DNA of 60,736 nucleotides from an uncultured Thiothrix sp. (GTDB taxonomy: Bacteria; Pseudomonadota; Gammaproteobacteria; Poriferisulfidales; GCA-002705445): NCBI GenBank assembly GCA_902595225.1, contig CACJPG010000005.1:1-60736 (forward strand), in the 5' to 3' direction. The notes beneath the pieces are model-generated. The model searched no databases. It saw nothing but the letters and a program-made list of their open reading frames with translations, and was not told the DNA's origin. Shown here one piece after another: positions 41,993 to 50,678 of this stretch. Position 1 is the stretch's first letter; each line of letters opens with the position of its first letter. The position numbers and the translations under genes were made by a program.

Positions 41993-42042
41993 TATTTTTA
42001 ATTATTTTTGAAAAATATTATATATTATTTTATTTTGTATTG

Positions 42043-43179
42043 TTACTTAAATTTTTTAATAATTTTTTTTAAAAAAATATTAGGTATAGTTTTAAAAAAT
42101 ACAATTAAAAAAGTAATTAATCCATTTTTTTCTACAGCTCTATTTATATCTTCTTTAATATCTTCTTTTATATTAATATTATTTTCTTTAACTTCATTGA
42201 TTTCTTCAAAAACATTATTTCCCTCTTTAAAAACATTATTTCCCTCTTTATAGTAATCGCTAAATTCACAGGGAAACCTATAGGTATCAGTTTTATTAAT
42301 CTCACATAAACCAAGTATTCTTTTTAAATTTCTATCATATACATTTTTGTAATCCAAACCTCCCTTAATTTCCATTGAGTTTTCTTGCATTGGAATCCAT
42401 GGGTACCATCCATTTATTCCATGATATTCTATTTTTGTATCAGTTGAAAAATCTGGCATTAAATCAATTTCAATTGTAGGCCTTCCTACGCATTCTTCAG
42501 AACTAAAAGCTTGGTGTTCGCACAGACTATTCTCAAATAATAGCCAAGATCCTGATTCAAGTTCGATAATAGTTTCCTTGCCTTTTTTATCAATCAAGAT
42601 AGTAGAGCCAATCTTCCTATTTGCTCCTTTTGGATAAAAAAATAATTTCTTTATTGCTAGTGCTTGATCATCTTTGTGAAAACCTTGTGCTTTACTAACT
42701 GGTTTTACCTCAAAAATTCTAGATGATGCAACTCTCCAATAAAACTGATTTTCTTGTTCAAGCGTTTGTTTTAATGGATTTAATATATTTGGTAAATTTT
42801 CAAAAAAAAATTTGCTTGGCTTGTAGTAATTATTAATTCTAATCATGTCATCATGAAGATTTTTTCTTGGCTCATAGACATAGTCAGAATCAAAATCAAA
42901 TGGATCAAACTTTATTTTTTCACAGCTATTAAATATCTTCATAAGAAGGTCTGTATTTTTCTTATCAAGTTTGCCGGTAATATATCCATACTCCTCTAAT
43001 TTTGAATTGTATTTAGTATTATTATTTATGTAAAATTTCTTTGCGTTATGACTATGAATGTCCCATAAAAATTTTGAAATTATAGCTTTATTTTCAAAGA
43101 GCGATGCGTGAAAGGGTAATCTTTCACTATATTGTAGATGCTCAATTTCATCAAAATATTTTTTTAAATCTTCTTTCAT
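42043..43179 (-). CDS. putative Fe(II)/2-oxoglutarate oxygenase-like protein with hydrophobic C-terminal tail
   Basis: I do not recognise a named family. Residues 168-170 (GFHKDD), H222 in SLCEHQAF and R233 in GRPTIEIDLMP have the order and spacing of the HxD...H...R set of 2-oxoglutarate oxygenases, within an all-beta-looking core (STILIDKKGKETIIELESGS). A hydrophilic tail contains a seven-residue tandem repeat (KEGNNVF twice) and an acidic Lys/Glu/Asn stretch. The protein ends in a hydrophobic, Lys-rich segment (FLIVFFKTIPNIFLKKIIKK) that could attach it to the membrane. Length is 378 aa. Confidence 0.5.
   Translation of the reverse strand: MKEDLKKYFDEIEHLQYSERLPFHASLFENKAIISKFLWDIHSHNAKKFYINNNTKYNSKLEEYGYITGKLDKKNTDLLMKIFNSCEKIKFDPFDFDSDYVYEPRKNLHDDMIRINNYYKPSKFFFENLPNILNPLKQTLEQENQFYWRVASSRIFEVKPVSKAQGFHKDDQALAIKKLFFYPKGANRKIGSTILIDKKGKETIIELESGSWLLFENSLCEHQAFSSEECVGRPTIEIDLMPDFSTDTKIEYHGINGWYPWIPMQENSMEIKGGLDYKNVYDRNLKRILGLCEINKTDTYRFPCEFSDYYKEGNNVFKEGNNVFEEINEVKENNINIKEDIKEDINRAVEKNGLITFLIVFFKTIPNIFLKKIIKKFK
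42208..42249. repeat. perfect 21-bp tandem duplication
   Basis: Two identical 21-bp units lie at 42208-42228 and 42229-42249, inside the minus-strand gene at 42043-43179. They encode two copies of KEGNNVF, so the frame is kept. This looks like a recent slippage duplication in a low-complexity linker. Confidence 0.9.
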
Positions 43180-43294
43180 TGATTCAGAATATCATATCTC
43201 ATTTGTTTATTTAAAAAATTTATTTTAACCATTTTTTTTATATGAATTATAGAGTATTATTACATACATAATAATTCAAAAAGGATCTTGATAA

Positions 43295-44500
43295 ATGATA
43301 AAAATACCACTTAATAAAAATACTATAGGCACTGCTGAAAAACGAGCATTAAACAAAGTGTTTGACTCAGGGTATATGACTATGGGTAAGGTTACAAAAA
43401 AGTTTGAAGCTGCTTTTTCAAAACATCTAGGTGTGAAGCACGCGATATATGTTAACTCTGGTTCTTCTGCTAACCTTCTTGCATTTTCTGCAATTCAAGA
43501 TAATGATAAGTTTCGAAAGTTTAAATCAAGAAATGATTTTTTAAAACCAAATGATGAAATTATTGTTCCAGCAGTAACATGGTCAACGTCAATATGGCCA
43601 ATTTCACAAACAGGCGCTAAATCAGTTTTTGTTGATAGTGAACCAGATACACTACAAATGAATGTAAACTCAATTAAGAAAGCAATTTCAAAAAAAACTA
43701 AGGCAATATGTATGGTACATGTCCTTGGTAATGGTGGTTACATTGAGGAAGTTAGAGATATTTGTGATAAAAAAAAGATATGGCTTATTGAAGATACATG
43801 TGAATCACTTGGAGTAAAAAAGAAAAATAAATATTTAGGAACCTTTGGTGACATTGGTACATACAGTTTTTATTTTTCACATCACATTACAACTGTAGAA
43901 GGCGGAATGATAGTTACAAACAACGATTATCTCGCAAATAAAATATACTCACTTAGATCTCATGGCTGGACTAGAGATATGTTTAATGCAAAAGAATATG
44001 AAAAGCAATTTCCCGAAATTGATCCAAGATTTTTATTCGTAAATGTTGGTTATAACTTAAGGTCAACAGATATGAATGCGTCTATTGGCTTGGTTCAGCT
44101 TAAGAAGCTTGAAAAATTTAATAATAAAAGACATGAGATTGGTAAGACTTGGAATAAAGCGTTTAGTCATTTAAAAAAGAATGAATTAATACAGCCGATG
44201 GAAATCACAAAGGGTACAAAAGCATCTTGGTTCGGATTTCCAGTTATTTGTAAAACAAGAAAAATGAGGGATGACTTAAGAGAACATCTTGAGAAAAATG
44301 GTATAGAAACAAGGCCGATTATTTGTGGAAATATGACTAAACAACCTGGTATTAAAAATATTAAATATAGAATCTCTGGCAACCTATCTGGTGCAGATAT
44401 AATAATGGATAGAGGTATATTCTGGGGAAGCTCTCCTGATATGACTAAATCTGAGATAAATTATGTAATCAGAATTATTAAAAAATTCTTTAATGAGTAA
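43295..44500 (+). CDS. ColD/RfbH-like PLP-dependent sugar 3-dehydratase (DegT/DnrJ/EryC1 family)
   Basis: The DegT-family aminotransferase fold is shown by NSGSSANLLAF, VPAVTWSTSIWPI, LIEDTCESLG (PLP-binding Asp167), GTFGDIGTYSFYFSHHITTV and RSHGWTRDM. The Schiff-base lysine of aminotransferases is replaced by His196 in SFYFSHHITTVEGG, exactly as in ColD and RfbH, which remove the C3 hydroxyl of a 4-keto-6-deoxy nucleotide sugar. The protein is therefore probably a 3-dehydratase rather than an aminotransferase. Length is 401 aa. AAGGA lies 9 bp before the ATG. Its 3' end overlaps the convergent gene at 44490 by 11 bp. Confidence 0.82.
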   Translation: MIKIPLNKNTIGTAEKRALNKVFDSGYMTMGKVTKKFEAAFSKHLGVKHAIYVNSGSSANLLAFSAIQDNDKFRKFKSRNDFLKPNDEIIVPAVTWSTSIWPISQTGAKSVFVDSEPDTLQMNVNSIKKAISKKTKAICMVHVLGNGGYIEEVRDICDKKKIWLIEDTCESLGVKKKNKYLGTFGDIGTYSFYFSHHITTVEGGMIVTNNDYLANKIYSLRSHGWTRDMFNAKEYEKQFPEIDPRFLFVNVGYNLRSTDMNASIGLVQLKKLEKFNNKRHEIGKTWNKAFSHLKKNELIQPMEITKGTKASWFGFPVICKTRKMRDDLREHLEKNGIETRPIICGNMTKQPGIKNIKYRISGNLSGADIIMDRGIFWGSSPDMTKSEINYVIRIIKKFFNE

Positions 44501-45419
44501 TTTTTTTTAAAAAGTCTTTATATGTTAATAAAATCCCATCTTCAAGACTATATTTTGGAGACCAATTAAGTTTCTTAATTTTTGTGTTATCTAAAATTTT
44601 CCTTTTTATACCCTCAGGCTTTGAAGAGTCAAAAATGATTTTACCATCATAGCCAATAATTTTTTTAATAGTTTCTGCTAAATTTTTAATTGAGATTTCA
44701 TCTGCAGTGCCTAAATTTATTGGTGAAATTTCCTTATAATTTTTTAATATATGGATAATTCCAGAAGCCATATCGTCAACATATAAAAACTCTCTTTTTG
44801 CTTTACCTGTGCCCCAGAGTTTTATATTTTTTAAGCCTTTAACCTTCGCATTATGTATTTTTTTTATTAATGCAGGAATAACATGATTTTTTGACTCATC
44901 GTAACAATCATTTGGTCCAAAGCTTGCAGCGGGTATAATTGTTATATGTGATTTATTATATTGTTGATTAATCATTTCAATCATTTTTAAACCAATCAAT
45001 TTAGATATTCCATACCCCTCATTTGTTTCCTCAACCTTTCCTTCAAATATTGTTTCTTCTTTGAATGGTTGCTTGCTTTTCTTTGGATACATACAACTAG
45101 CACCTAGGAAAACAATTTTTTTACAACCATGGATGTGAGCTGAATTTATTATATTTAAATTAATCAATGAATTTTCGTATAGAAATGTTGCTGGTATTCT
45201 TGAATTTAATTGAATTCCACCGACTAAAGCAGATGTAATTATGATAGTATCTGGCTTATTTTTTTTAATCCAGTTATCCGTAATTTTTTGATTTGTTTGA
45301 TCAAGTTTTTTTCGCGATGTTGAAATAACCTCATACTTATCATCTTTTGATAAGGTCTTTATTAAGGCTTTACCAACCATTCCTTTTCCTGTAATCCAAA
45401 TTTTATTTTTTTTCATCAT
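44490..45419 (-). CDS. GDP-L-fucose synthase / GDP-colitose synthase-like epimerase-reductase
   Basis: Family features are IWITGKGMVGKALIKTL, FLGASCMYPKKSKQPF with the catalytic Cys, ETNEGYGISK (YxxxK), NDCYDESKNHVIPALIKKI with the catalytic His, and GTGKAKREFLYVDDMASGII. These enzymes epimerise at C3/C5 and reduce at C4 of GDP-4-keto-6-deoxymannose; ColC acts on the 3-deoxy product of ColD. Being next to a ColD-like gene, a ColC-like role (C5 epimerisation and C4 reduction of a 3-deoxy sugar) is attractive but unproven. Length is 309 aa; a second ATG three bases in is equally possible. It overlaps the Nudix gene by 17 bp. Confidence 0.82.
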   Translation of the reverse strand: MMKKNKIWITGKGMVGKALIKTLSKDDKYEVISTSRKKLDQTNQKITDNWIKKNKPDTIIITSALVGGIQLNSRIPATFLYENSLINLNIINSAHIHGCKKIVFLGASCMYPKKSKQPFKEETIFEGKVEETNEGYGISKLIGLKMIEMINQQYNKSHITIIPAASFGPNDCYDESKNHVIPALIKKIHNAKVKGLKNIKLWGTGKAKREFLYVDDMASGIIHILKNYKEISPINLGTADEISIKNLAETIKKIIGYDGKIIFDSSKPEGIKRKILDNTKIKKLNWSPKYSLEDGILLTYKDFLKKITH

Positions 45420-45957
45420 ATGTCAACCATATTAGTGCAGCTGTAGCATATGTTAAACCTTCAAATCCACTATTGTAAATAGCTTCTTTGACTTCTCCTC
45501 TCGATAACCAAATTATCTCAGGATTTTCTACATCTCTATTTTTTGGTTCAGATATTTTTTTTATGCCTTTTACGGATATTATATTTAACTCAGAAAACAT
45601 ATAACTTCCACTGACAATATATTTTTTAATTAACTGGTGGCTATCAAAAATATATCCAAGTTCCTCCATAATTTCTCTTTTTGTGGTTTCCTCAATAGAC
45701 TCATTCCCTTCGATTCCACCTGCAGGAAAAGTATAGGTAACATCGCTTATTCCGTGTCTATATTCCTTATAAACCAGTAATTCACCAGAATTATTCTCGA
45801 TAAGAAGCATTACTGCATCGTTAACCTCTATTCTATGGTAATCATCTATTATTTTTCCGTCAGGTAACTCAACCTTATCAATAAAAATATTGATATACGG
45901 ACTTCCGTCATAAACCTTTTTTCTTGATAGAAGTTTCCACTTTTTTTTATCTTCCAT
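45403..45957 (-). CDS. Nudix hydrolase (ADP-sugar pyrophosphatase-like)
   Basis: A complete Nudix box is visible: GGIEGNESIEETTKREIMEE followed by LGY (G-x5-E-x7-RE-x2-EE-x-G). It sits after a typical N-terminal beta domain (VMLLIENNSGELLVYKEYR). The layout resembles ADP-ribose/ADP-glucose pyrophosphatases. It may hydrolyse a nucleotide sugar and so control precursor pools. The start chosen is ATG 45957, one base after the upstream stop; a GTG at 45969 would add four residues. Confidence 0.85.
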   Translation of the reverse strand: MEDKKKWKLLSRKKVYDGSPYINIFIDKVELPDGKIIDDYHRIEVNDAVMLLIENNSGELLVYKEYRHGISDVTYTFPAGGIEGNESIEETTKREIMEELGYIFDSHQLIKKYIVSGSYMFSELNIISVKGIKKISEPKNRDVENPEIIWLSRGEVKEAIYNSGFEGLTYATAALIWLTYDEKK

Positions 45958-45958
45958 G

Positions 45959-46933
45959 CTAGGTCTCACGTTTTTTTATCACCAGATAATATATTATAAC
46001 TCCAGGAACAGAACAGATCATATTAAAAATTCTAAAAACAAAATATACAGTGGCATATTGCAAAAGAATATTATTGTTCAATAAATACATAACTTGAGAG
46101 AATGCTGCTTCACCAACTCCAATATTACCTGGCGATAGAGGTATAACACTTACTATTTGTACGACTAAGCTTGATATTAAGTTTATTAAATAACCTAAAT
46201 CATCTTGCAGAATATATGAGCATATTAAGAAAATTGAATACCCAATTATAATTTGTAGTGCTATAGCAATAATTAAATTATAAAGAAGATATTTTGTTGA
46301 TTTTCTATATGAAAATAATACTTTTATTATTTTTGCTAAGAATCTAAAAGTTTTATTTTTATACTTATAAAAATAAAGAAGGATAGCTTTATTAACTCTT
46401 CGACTATTAAGTATTTTTCTAAATAGGATAAAAATAAGTACTAGAATAAAAAAAAGCAATGGATAGTATATGAGAAGGTTTTCAAAAATCGAAATTTTGA
46501 AGCTAAACAAAGATTCATCTATAAAAAAAATTTTTGGTAAACATATCATAATAAGTATAAACATAGAAAATAAACCAATTAATCTGTCTATAACAACAGA
46601 CATACTAATTCCAACTTTATTATCTCTATTTTTAATGAGATATATCGTCTTAATAACATCTCCAGCAATACCAAATAATATGTAGTTTAGTGCATATCCA
46701 AGATAATATGACTCAATAGTTGCTTTATAAGTTATATCTTGATTTTGATTTTTTATCAGATAGTGCCATTTCAAGCTTCCTAGAAAAATTATAATTATTA
46801 TTGTGCCAATAATTTGTATCGACAATAAAATATCTAATTTTAATAAGTATGAGAAATCAAGAAAATCATATTTACTAAGTAGATATATAGAGGCTGCAGC
46901 AATAAAAATTTTAATTAATGATTTAATTCTCAT
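45959..46933 (-). CDS. UPF0104/lysylphosphatidylglycerol synthase TM-domain-like membrane protein (flippase-like)
   Basis: This 324-residue polytopic protein has about eight helices. Family-like segments are FLGSLKWHYLIKNQNQD, GYALNYILFGIAGDVIKTIYL, MSVVIDRLIGLFSMFIL and IPLSPGNIGVGEAAFSQ. The group includes the YbhN-type proteins and the membrane part of MprF, thought to flip lipids or lipid-linked sugars. Next to a polyprenyl-phosphate-sugar synthase and a GT-C enzyme, a role in moving the lipid-linked sugar across the membrane is a reasonable inference. ATG 46933 is preferred over an upstream TTG at 46945. Confidence 0.75.
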   Translation of the reverse strand: MRIKSLIKIFIAAASIYLLSKYDFLDFSYLLKLDILLSIQIIGTIIIIIFLGSLKWHYLIKNQNQDITYKATIESYYLGYALNYILFGIAGDVIKTIYLIKNRDNKVGISMSVVIDRLIGLFSMFILIMICLPKIFFIDESLFSFKISIFENLLIYYPLLFFILVLIFILFRKILNSRRVNKAILLYFYKYKNKTFRFLAKIIKVLFSYRKSTKYLLYNLIIAIALQIIIGYSIFLICSYILQDDLGYLINLISSLVVQIVSVIPLSPGNIGVGEAAFSQVMYLLNNNILLQYATVYFVFRIFNMICSVPGVIIYYLVIKKRET

Positions 46934-48875
46934 TATTTTTGACAATATTTCTATTTATTAAAAGGCACCCAGCAACTTGAGCATTGTTTTTCTCCGGAAA
47001 ATCCATACATTCAATTGAGATATAATTAAAAGATTTTTCTAATTTCCTAGAAAAATAGAAATGCATTAATTCCGCATATAATTTTTCTTGAGGAAATCTT
47101 GCGTTTACAAAATCATTTTTAAAAACTTTAGAAAATTTTTCCGAGATTTCCATTGAGCCATAAGGATTAATTAAAAAGACAGCATGAATTTTTTTGAGTC
47201 TGTTTATCAACCACTCACTTTTATAATCTTCAAAAATTACTGGCAAGGATGTATGGAATGTTTTTTTTGGAATTAAAGCACTTAACATGTTGGCTGTAAA
47301 AATGTCATGGTCAATGCCAGGATACATAAAAGCAAGGTCTACGTTTTTAAAGTTATATACACTCGAATTTCTATTAATAATTTCAATTATTTTTGTTTCA
47401 AAAGATTCTTTTCTTGGCTTTAGAAAATTTCCAGATACATACTGGGAATAAGAATTATCATTTAATTTGGTTATATTTATTAATGAAGCTGATTGAAAAG
47501 AAACTGTCATCATATAAAAAATAACTATAAATTTTGTAATTTTGTTTATTGAATATGAATAAGCTATAAGAAAAATTATTATGAGGATATATGATATCTG
47601 AAATTTTCTAGGCGTATTAGATATTGAAATCATTACAGGGATAATGGGTATAATTAGCCCATAAAATAAATAAAGATAAAGCTTACTATTATTCGTTATT
47701 CTTTTTTTTATTTTATAAATAAAGACAATTAGAGATGAAAAAAAGGTAACGATAAAAGGTATAAGGCCAGCATGAGTGATCTGAAAGTAAAATCTGTTAA
47801 AAAGTTCAGTTAAAGAATTTGGTAATTTTAAAAAACTACTTTCAGTATTCGTAACCCTTGCTACATCACCCAATTGGGTTCTGTAAATCCAAGTATAAAG
47901 ATCTCTCCAAGCATCAGCAAACCAAAAAAGTATAAAAAAAGAGAAAAGACTAAAAATTATTAGAACATAGGATCCAGAATTATCCTTAGATAATCTTAAA
48001 TAATATAGAAATTTTCTACCCAAAGAATATATTAAAGGTATTACTAAGATAAGGATTATTATCAATAGAAACTTAAACAAATATTCATATAATTCTGCAG
48101 CTTTGAATTCGTCAATATTTGAAATTCTTTGATCTACAGTTATGTCCAAGCCTTTTAAGGACAATAATAATATTGAGAGAATTATTACTTGTAGAATATT
48201 AAGAATTAATTTTTTAGAAAAAACTTTGTTCTTGTACCCAGAGTAAAAAAAATAAATTAATACCGGGCCTAAATGCAGCAGTGCTTCAATAGGTCTTACA
48301 GTAAAAGCTATCAACATTGCAATTAATGCATAGAAAGAATGTCTTTTTGAAATCATAAAGTTTGATTTGTATAAATGGTAAATCACACCAATTACAGCTG
48401 GTGTTAGTGCAGTTTCAGCGAAAAGGTAGCTATCGCCGCCTGGAAAAAAAGACCCAGACAAAAGTCCAACTAACGAAGCTCCGATGAAACTTGATGATTT
48501 GCAATCCGTAATGCACCTTAGTAGGTGGTAACTATAAATAATTATAAAAAATAGACATATTATATGAACACAAGCTCCTGTGAATAGAATATTATTTCCA
48601 GAAATCAACATAAAAGGAAATAATAATAAGTAAAACGAAACTGGCCTCCATGGTTTTCCTGAATACAGTTCATAAAAACCTTTTAAAAAATCGCCATTAT
48701 AAAAATGATTAACAATTGCCCCAGAAGCACCTATAAAGTCATTTGCATCTGCAAAAGGCAGACCTGCATTCGAATAATGCCAAAATATCATTATAGAAAT
48801 CGGTAAAATTGATGCAAGTAATGCTAATTTCTTATCGCTCATATTTTGGATATTATTTTTTATATTTATCAACAT
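46923..48875 (-). CDS. large GT-C-like membrane glycosyltransferase candidate (minus-arm copy)
   Basis: This 650-residue protein has about 11 or more hydrophobic helices and a soluble C-terminal part. The first periplasmic loop contains an acidic GLPFADANDFIGAS, as expected for GT-C enzymes that use polyprenyl-phosphate sugars. It is paralogous to the protein at 53085: shared blocks are KPWRPVSFYLLLFPFMLISG, LFAETALTP, VRPIEALLHLGP and LYTWIYRTQLGD. No PMT or ArnT signature is clear enough for a name. The gene follows its GT2 partner by about 17 bp. ATG 48875 is preferred over TTG 48881. Confidence 0.65.
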   Translation of the reverse strand: MLINIKNNIQNMSDKKLALLASILPISIMIFWHYSNAGLPFADANDFIGASGAIVNHFYNGDFLKGFYELYSGKPWRPVSFYLLLFPFMLISGNNILFTGACVHIICLFFIIIYSYHLLRCITDCKSSSFIGASLVGLLSGSFFPGGDSYLFAETALTPAVIGVIYHLYKSNFMISKRHSFYALIAMLIAFTVRPIEALLHLGPVLIYFFYSGYKNKVFSKKLILNILQVIILSILLLSLKGLDITVDQRISNIDEFKAAELYEYLFKFLLIIILILVIPLIYSLGRKFLYYLRLSKDNSGSYVLIIFSLFSFFILFWFADAWRDLYTWIYRTQLGDVARVTNTESSFLKLPNSLTELFNRFYFQITHAGLIPFIVTFFSSLIVFIYKIKKRITNNSKLYLYLFYGLIIPIIPVMISISNTPRKFQISYILIIIFLIAYSYSINKITKFIVIFYMMTVSFQSASLINITKLNDNSYSQYVSGNFLKPRKESFETKIIEIINRNSSVYNFKNVDLAFMYPGIDHDIFTANMLSALIPKKTFHTSLPVIFEDYKSEWLINRLKKIHAVFLINPYGSMEISEKFSKVFKNDFVNARFPQEKLYAELMHFYFSRKLEKSFNYISIECMDFPEKNNAQVAGCLLINRNIVKNNEN

Positions 48876-48892
48876 AACCAATTCTTAATAAT

Positions 48893-49609
48893 TCAAATGC
48901 TAATCTTAAAAAACTTTTTTAAATACAAGCGCAAAATGACAATTGATATAGAAACCCCGGCCTTAATAACATTTAACTTGTTGTCAGTAATTGCTTCGCC
49001 GCCAATTCTTTTATGTTCAGTTCCTGGTATTTCATAATACTTATAATTCATAAGGTTACCATATGCTGATATTAGAGGTTCAAAAATATGGCCTGTAGAC
49101 AAATACTTTTTAAATAAAGGGTCTTTTACAATAGAAACTTTGTAACCTCTATACATAGTAAGTGCATCAGTTACTGGAAATTTGCCAAGATATCTTATAA
49201 GTTTGGAAAACATCCAGTTTCCAAAGCCAGTAACAATACTATCATCTTCTGAAACAGCATCATCTAAATATCTTGAGATTACAACAATTTCATACCCTTC
49301 CTTTAATTTGTCAACAATTAGCGGAAGTTCTTCAGGAGTACAATTATTATCAGGACTAAACTCAATAATGTATTCAGTCTTTACGATTTCAATCGCTTCA
49401 ACCATTGCTGCGGTAAGCCCTTTACTTAATTGTGTAACAAGCTTTATATCATTAAATTTTTTTATGTACTCCACAGTGCCATCAGTTGATTGGGCGTCAA
49501 TAACTATTATTTCTTCAAAAATGGATTTATCGATTCTAGGCAATACTAATTTTAACCCTTGTATTTCATTAAGAGTTGGAATTACAAGCGTTACTTTAAT
49601 TTCTTCCAT
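48893..49609 (-). CDS. polyprenyl-phosphate-sugar-synthase-like GT2 (minus-arm copy)
   Basis: This is a DPM1/DpmS-like GT2 of 238 aa: VTLVIPTLNEIQGLKLVLPR, EIIVIDAQSTDGTVEYI and KGLTAAMVEAIE. The motif position of the usual D-x-D reads FSPDNN (S85-P86-D87), so the first Asp is Ser. A hydrophobic C-terminus suggests membrane contact. It probably loads a sugar onto undecaprenyl phosphate for the GT-C protein encoded next. It is a clear paralogue of the protein at 52382. Confidence 0.78.
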   Translation of the reverse strand: MEEIKVTLVIPTLNEIQGLKLVLPRIDKSIFEEIIVIDAQSTDGTVEYIKKFNDIKLVTQLSKGLTAAMVEAIEIVKTEYIIEFSPDNNCTPEELPLIVDKLKEGYEIVVISRYLDDAVSEDDSIVTGFGNWMFSKLIRYLGKFPVTDALTMYRGYKVSIVKDPLFKKYLSTGHIFEPLISAYGNLMNYKYYEIPGTEHKRIGGEAITDNKLNVIKAGVSISIVILRLYLKKFFKISI

Positions 49610-49635
49610 AATATGCTCGAATAGGAAAATTAAAT

Positions 49636-50580
49636 TTATTTTTTAATATTTTTTTTCCACCATGAAATGGTTTTTTTAATGCCCTGATCTATTTCAATCT
49701 GTGGCGTCCAACCAATCTCTTTTTTTGCTTTATTACAATCCAAATACATATCAAAAGGTATAGATGGTTTGGCTTTATTGAATTTAATTTCTATATCTTT
49801 TCTTGAAATTTTAATTATCTTCTCGCAAAGATCTTTAACGGTAACGGGTGATCCTGAGCCGCAATTAAAAATCTCATAAGGTTTTTTTTGTTTTCTTATA
49901 GCTTTTTTTACAAAATTTACCAAATCATCAGCATGTAAGAAATCTCGAATTTCTTTTCCATTACCCCAAACCTCAAGTGTTTCTTTTGCTCTCATAACTT
50001 TCGTTATAGTAGCACCAAACACATGGCTTTTATCTAAGTCATACTTATCATGTGGCCCATAAATATTTGAATGGCGGATGATTGTATATTTCGTATCGCT
50101 CAGCATAGAATAAAACTTCGCTATTTTTTCTAAATAAACTTTTGTTTCTCCAGCGCCTTTATATTTATCAATAATTATTCCGTTAAAGTCTGTTTCCTTT
50201 GTTGGTTTTTTTGACGAGGGATACATAACTGTACAACTTGGAAATATAAAATGCTTTACTTTATGAGTATATGCTGCTCGAAAAATATAGGAATTTATAA
50301 TAGCATTATCAGTCACATGTATATAAGGCATTGATACAATGTCTTTTGATCCAGAAGTTGTTGCGGCACATTGGATAATAATATCCATACCTTTGACTAA
50401 TTTATCAACCATAATTGGGTTTCTTAGATCTGCTCTATGCCAAGTCACATTTTTTGGTGAATCGTATTTTGGTCTCTTATAGCGAACAGCATGAATTTCA
50501 TAATTTATATTTTTTGATAATCCAAGAGTGATATTTTTTCCTATAAAACCAGTTGCACCACAAATTAAAACTTTCTTCAT
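49636..50580 (-). CDS. NAD-dependent epimerase/dehydratase, GDP-fucose-synthase-like (minus arm)
   Basis: This extended SDR has VLICGATGFIGKNI, FIFPSCTVMYPSS, IIRHSNIYGPHDKYDLDKSH and VWGNGKEIRDFLHADDLV. The Cys of SCTVMYP and the His of LDKSHVFGA match catalytic positions of GDP-fucose synthase. The YxxxK tyrosine is not in place: the segment reads YKGAGETKVYLEK with Ala four before Lys147. Several in-frame ATGs exist (50592, 50583, 50580); I use 50580. It heads a tight six-gene minus-strand series ending at 44490. Confidence 0.75.
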   Translation of the reverse strand: MKKVLICGATGFIGKNITLGLSKNINYEIHAVRYKRPKYDSPKNVTWHRADLRNPIMVDKLVKGMDIIIQCAATTSGSKDIVSMPYIHVTDNAIINSYIFRAAYTHKVKHFIFPSCTVMYPSSKKPTKETDFNGIIIDKYKGAGETKVYLEKIAKFYSMLSDTKYTIIRHSNIYGPHDKYDLDKSHVFGATITKVMRAKETLEVWGNGKEIRDFLHADDLVNFVKKAIRKQKKPYEIFNCGSGSPVTVKDLCEKIIKISRKDIEIKFNKAKPSIPFDMYLDCNKAKKEIGWTPQIEIDQGIKKTISWWKKNIKK

Positions 50581-50619
50581 CATTAAGCTCATGTTATTTA
50601 GTGAAATTATTTAATAATT

Positions 50620-50628
50620 AATATATCA
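50620..50628 (-). promoter_or_regulatory. weak candidate extended -10 for the minus-strand series
   Basis: On the minus strand this reads TGATATATT: TGn plus TATATT, one mismatch from TATAAT. It lies in the 98-bp divergent gap between the genes starting at 50580 and 50679, which must hold promoters for both arms. No convincing -35 is present. Confidence 0.25.
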
Positions 50629-50678
50629 TAAAATATTGTTCTTGAAGCTAATAATAACACACAAATTAAAGGTCATTT

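Noticed and set aside
42208-42249. Short direct repeat as part of a CRISPR array
   Set aside because: There are only two contiguous 21-bp units with no spacer, in frame inside a coding region.
43295-44500. Ordinary DegT-type sugar aminotransferase
   Set aside because: The Schiff-base lysine is replaced by His196, so the transaminase mechanism is unlikely.
49182-49646. 154-codon plus-strand open frame
   Set aside because: It is antisense to the GT2 gene at 48893, with Ser/Ile-rich composition expected from reverse reading of this AT-rich gene.
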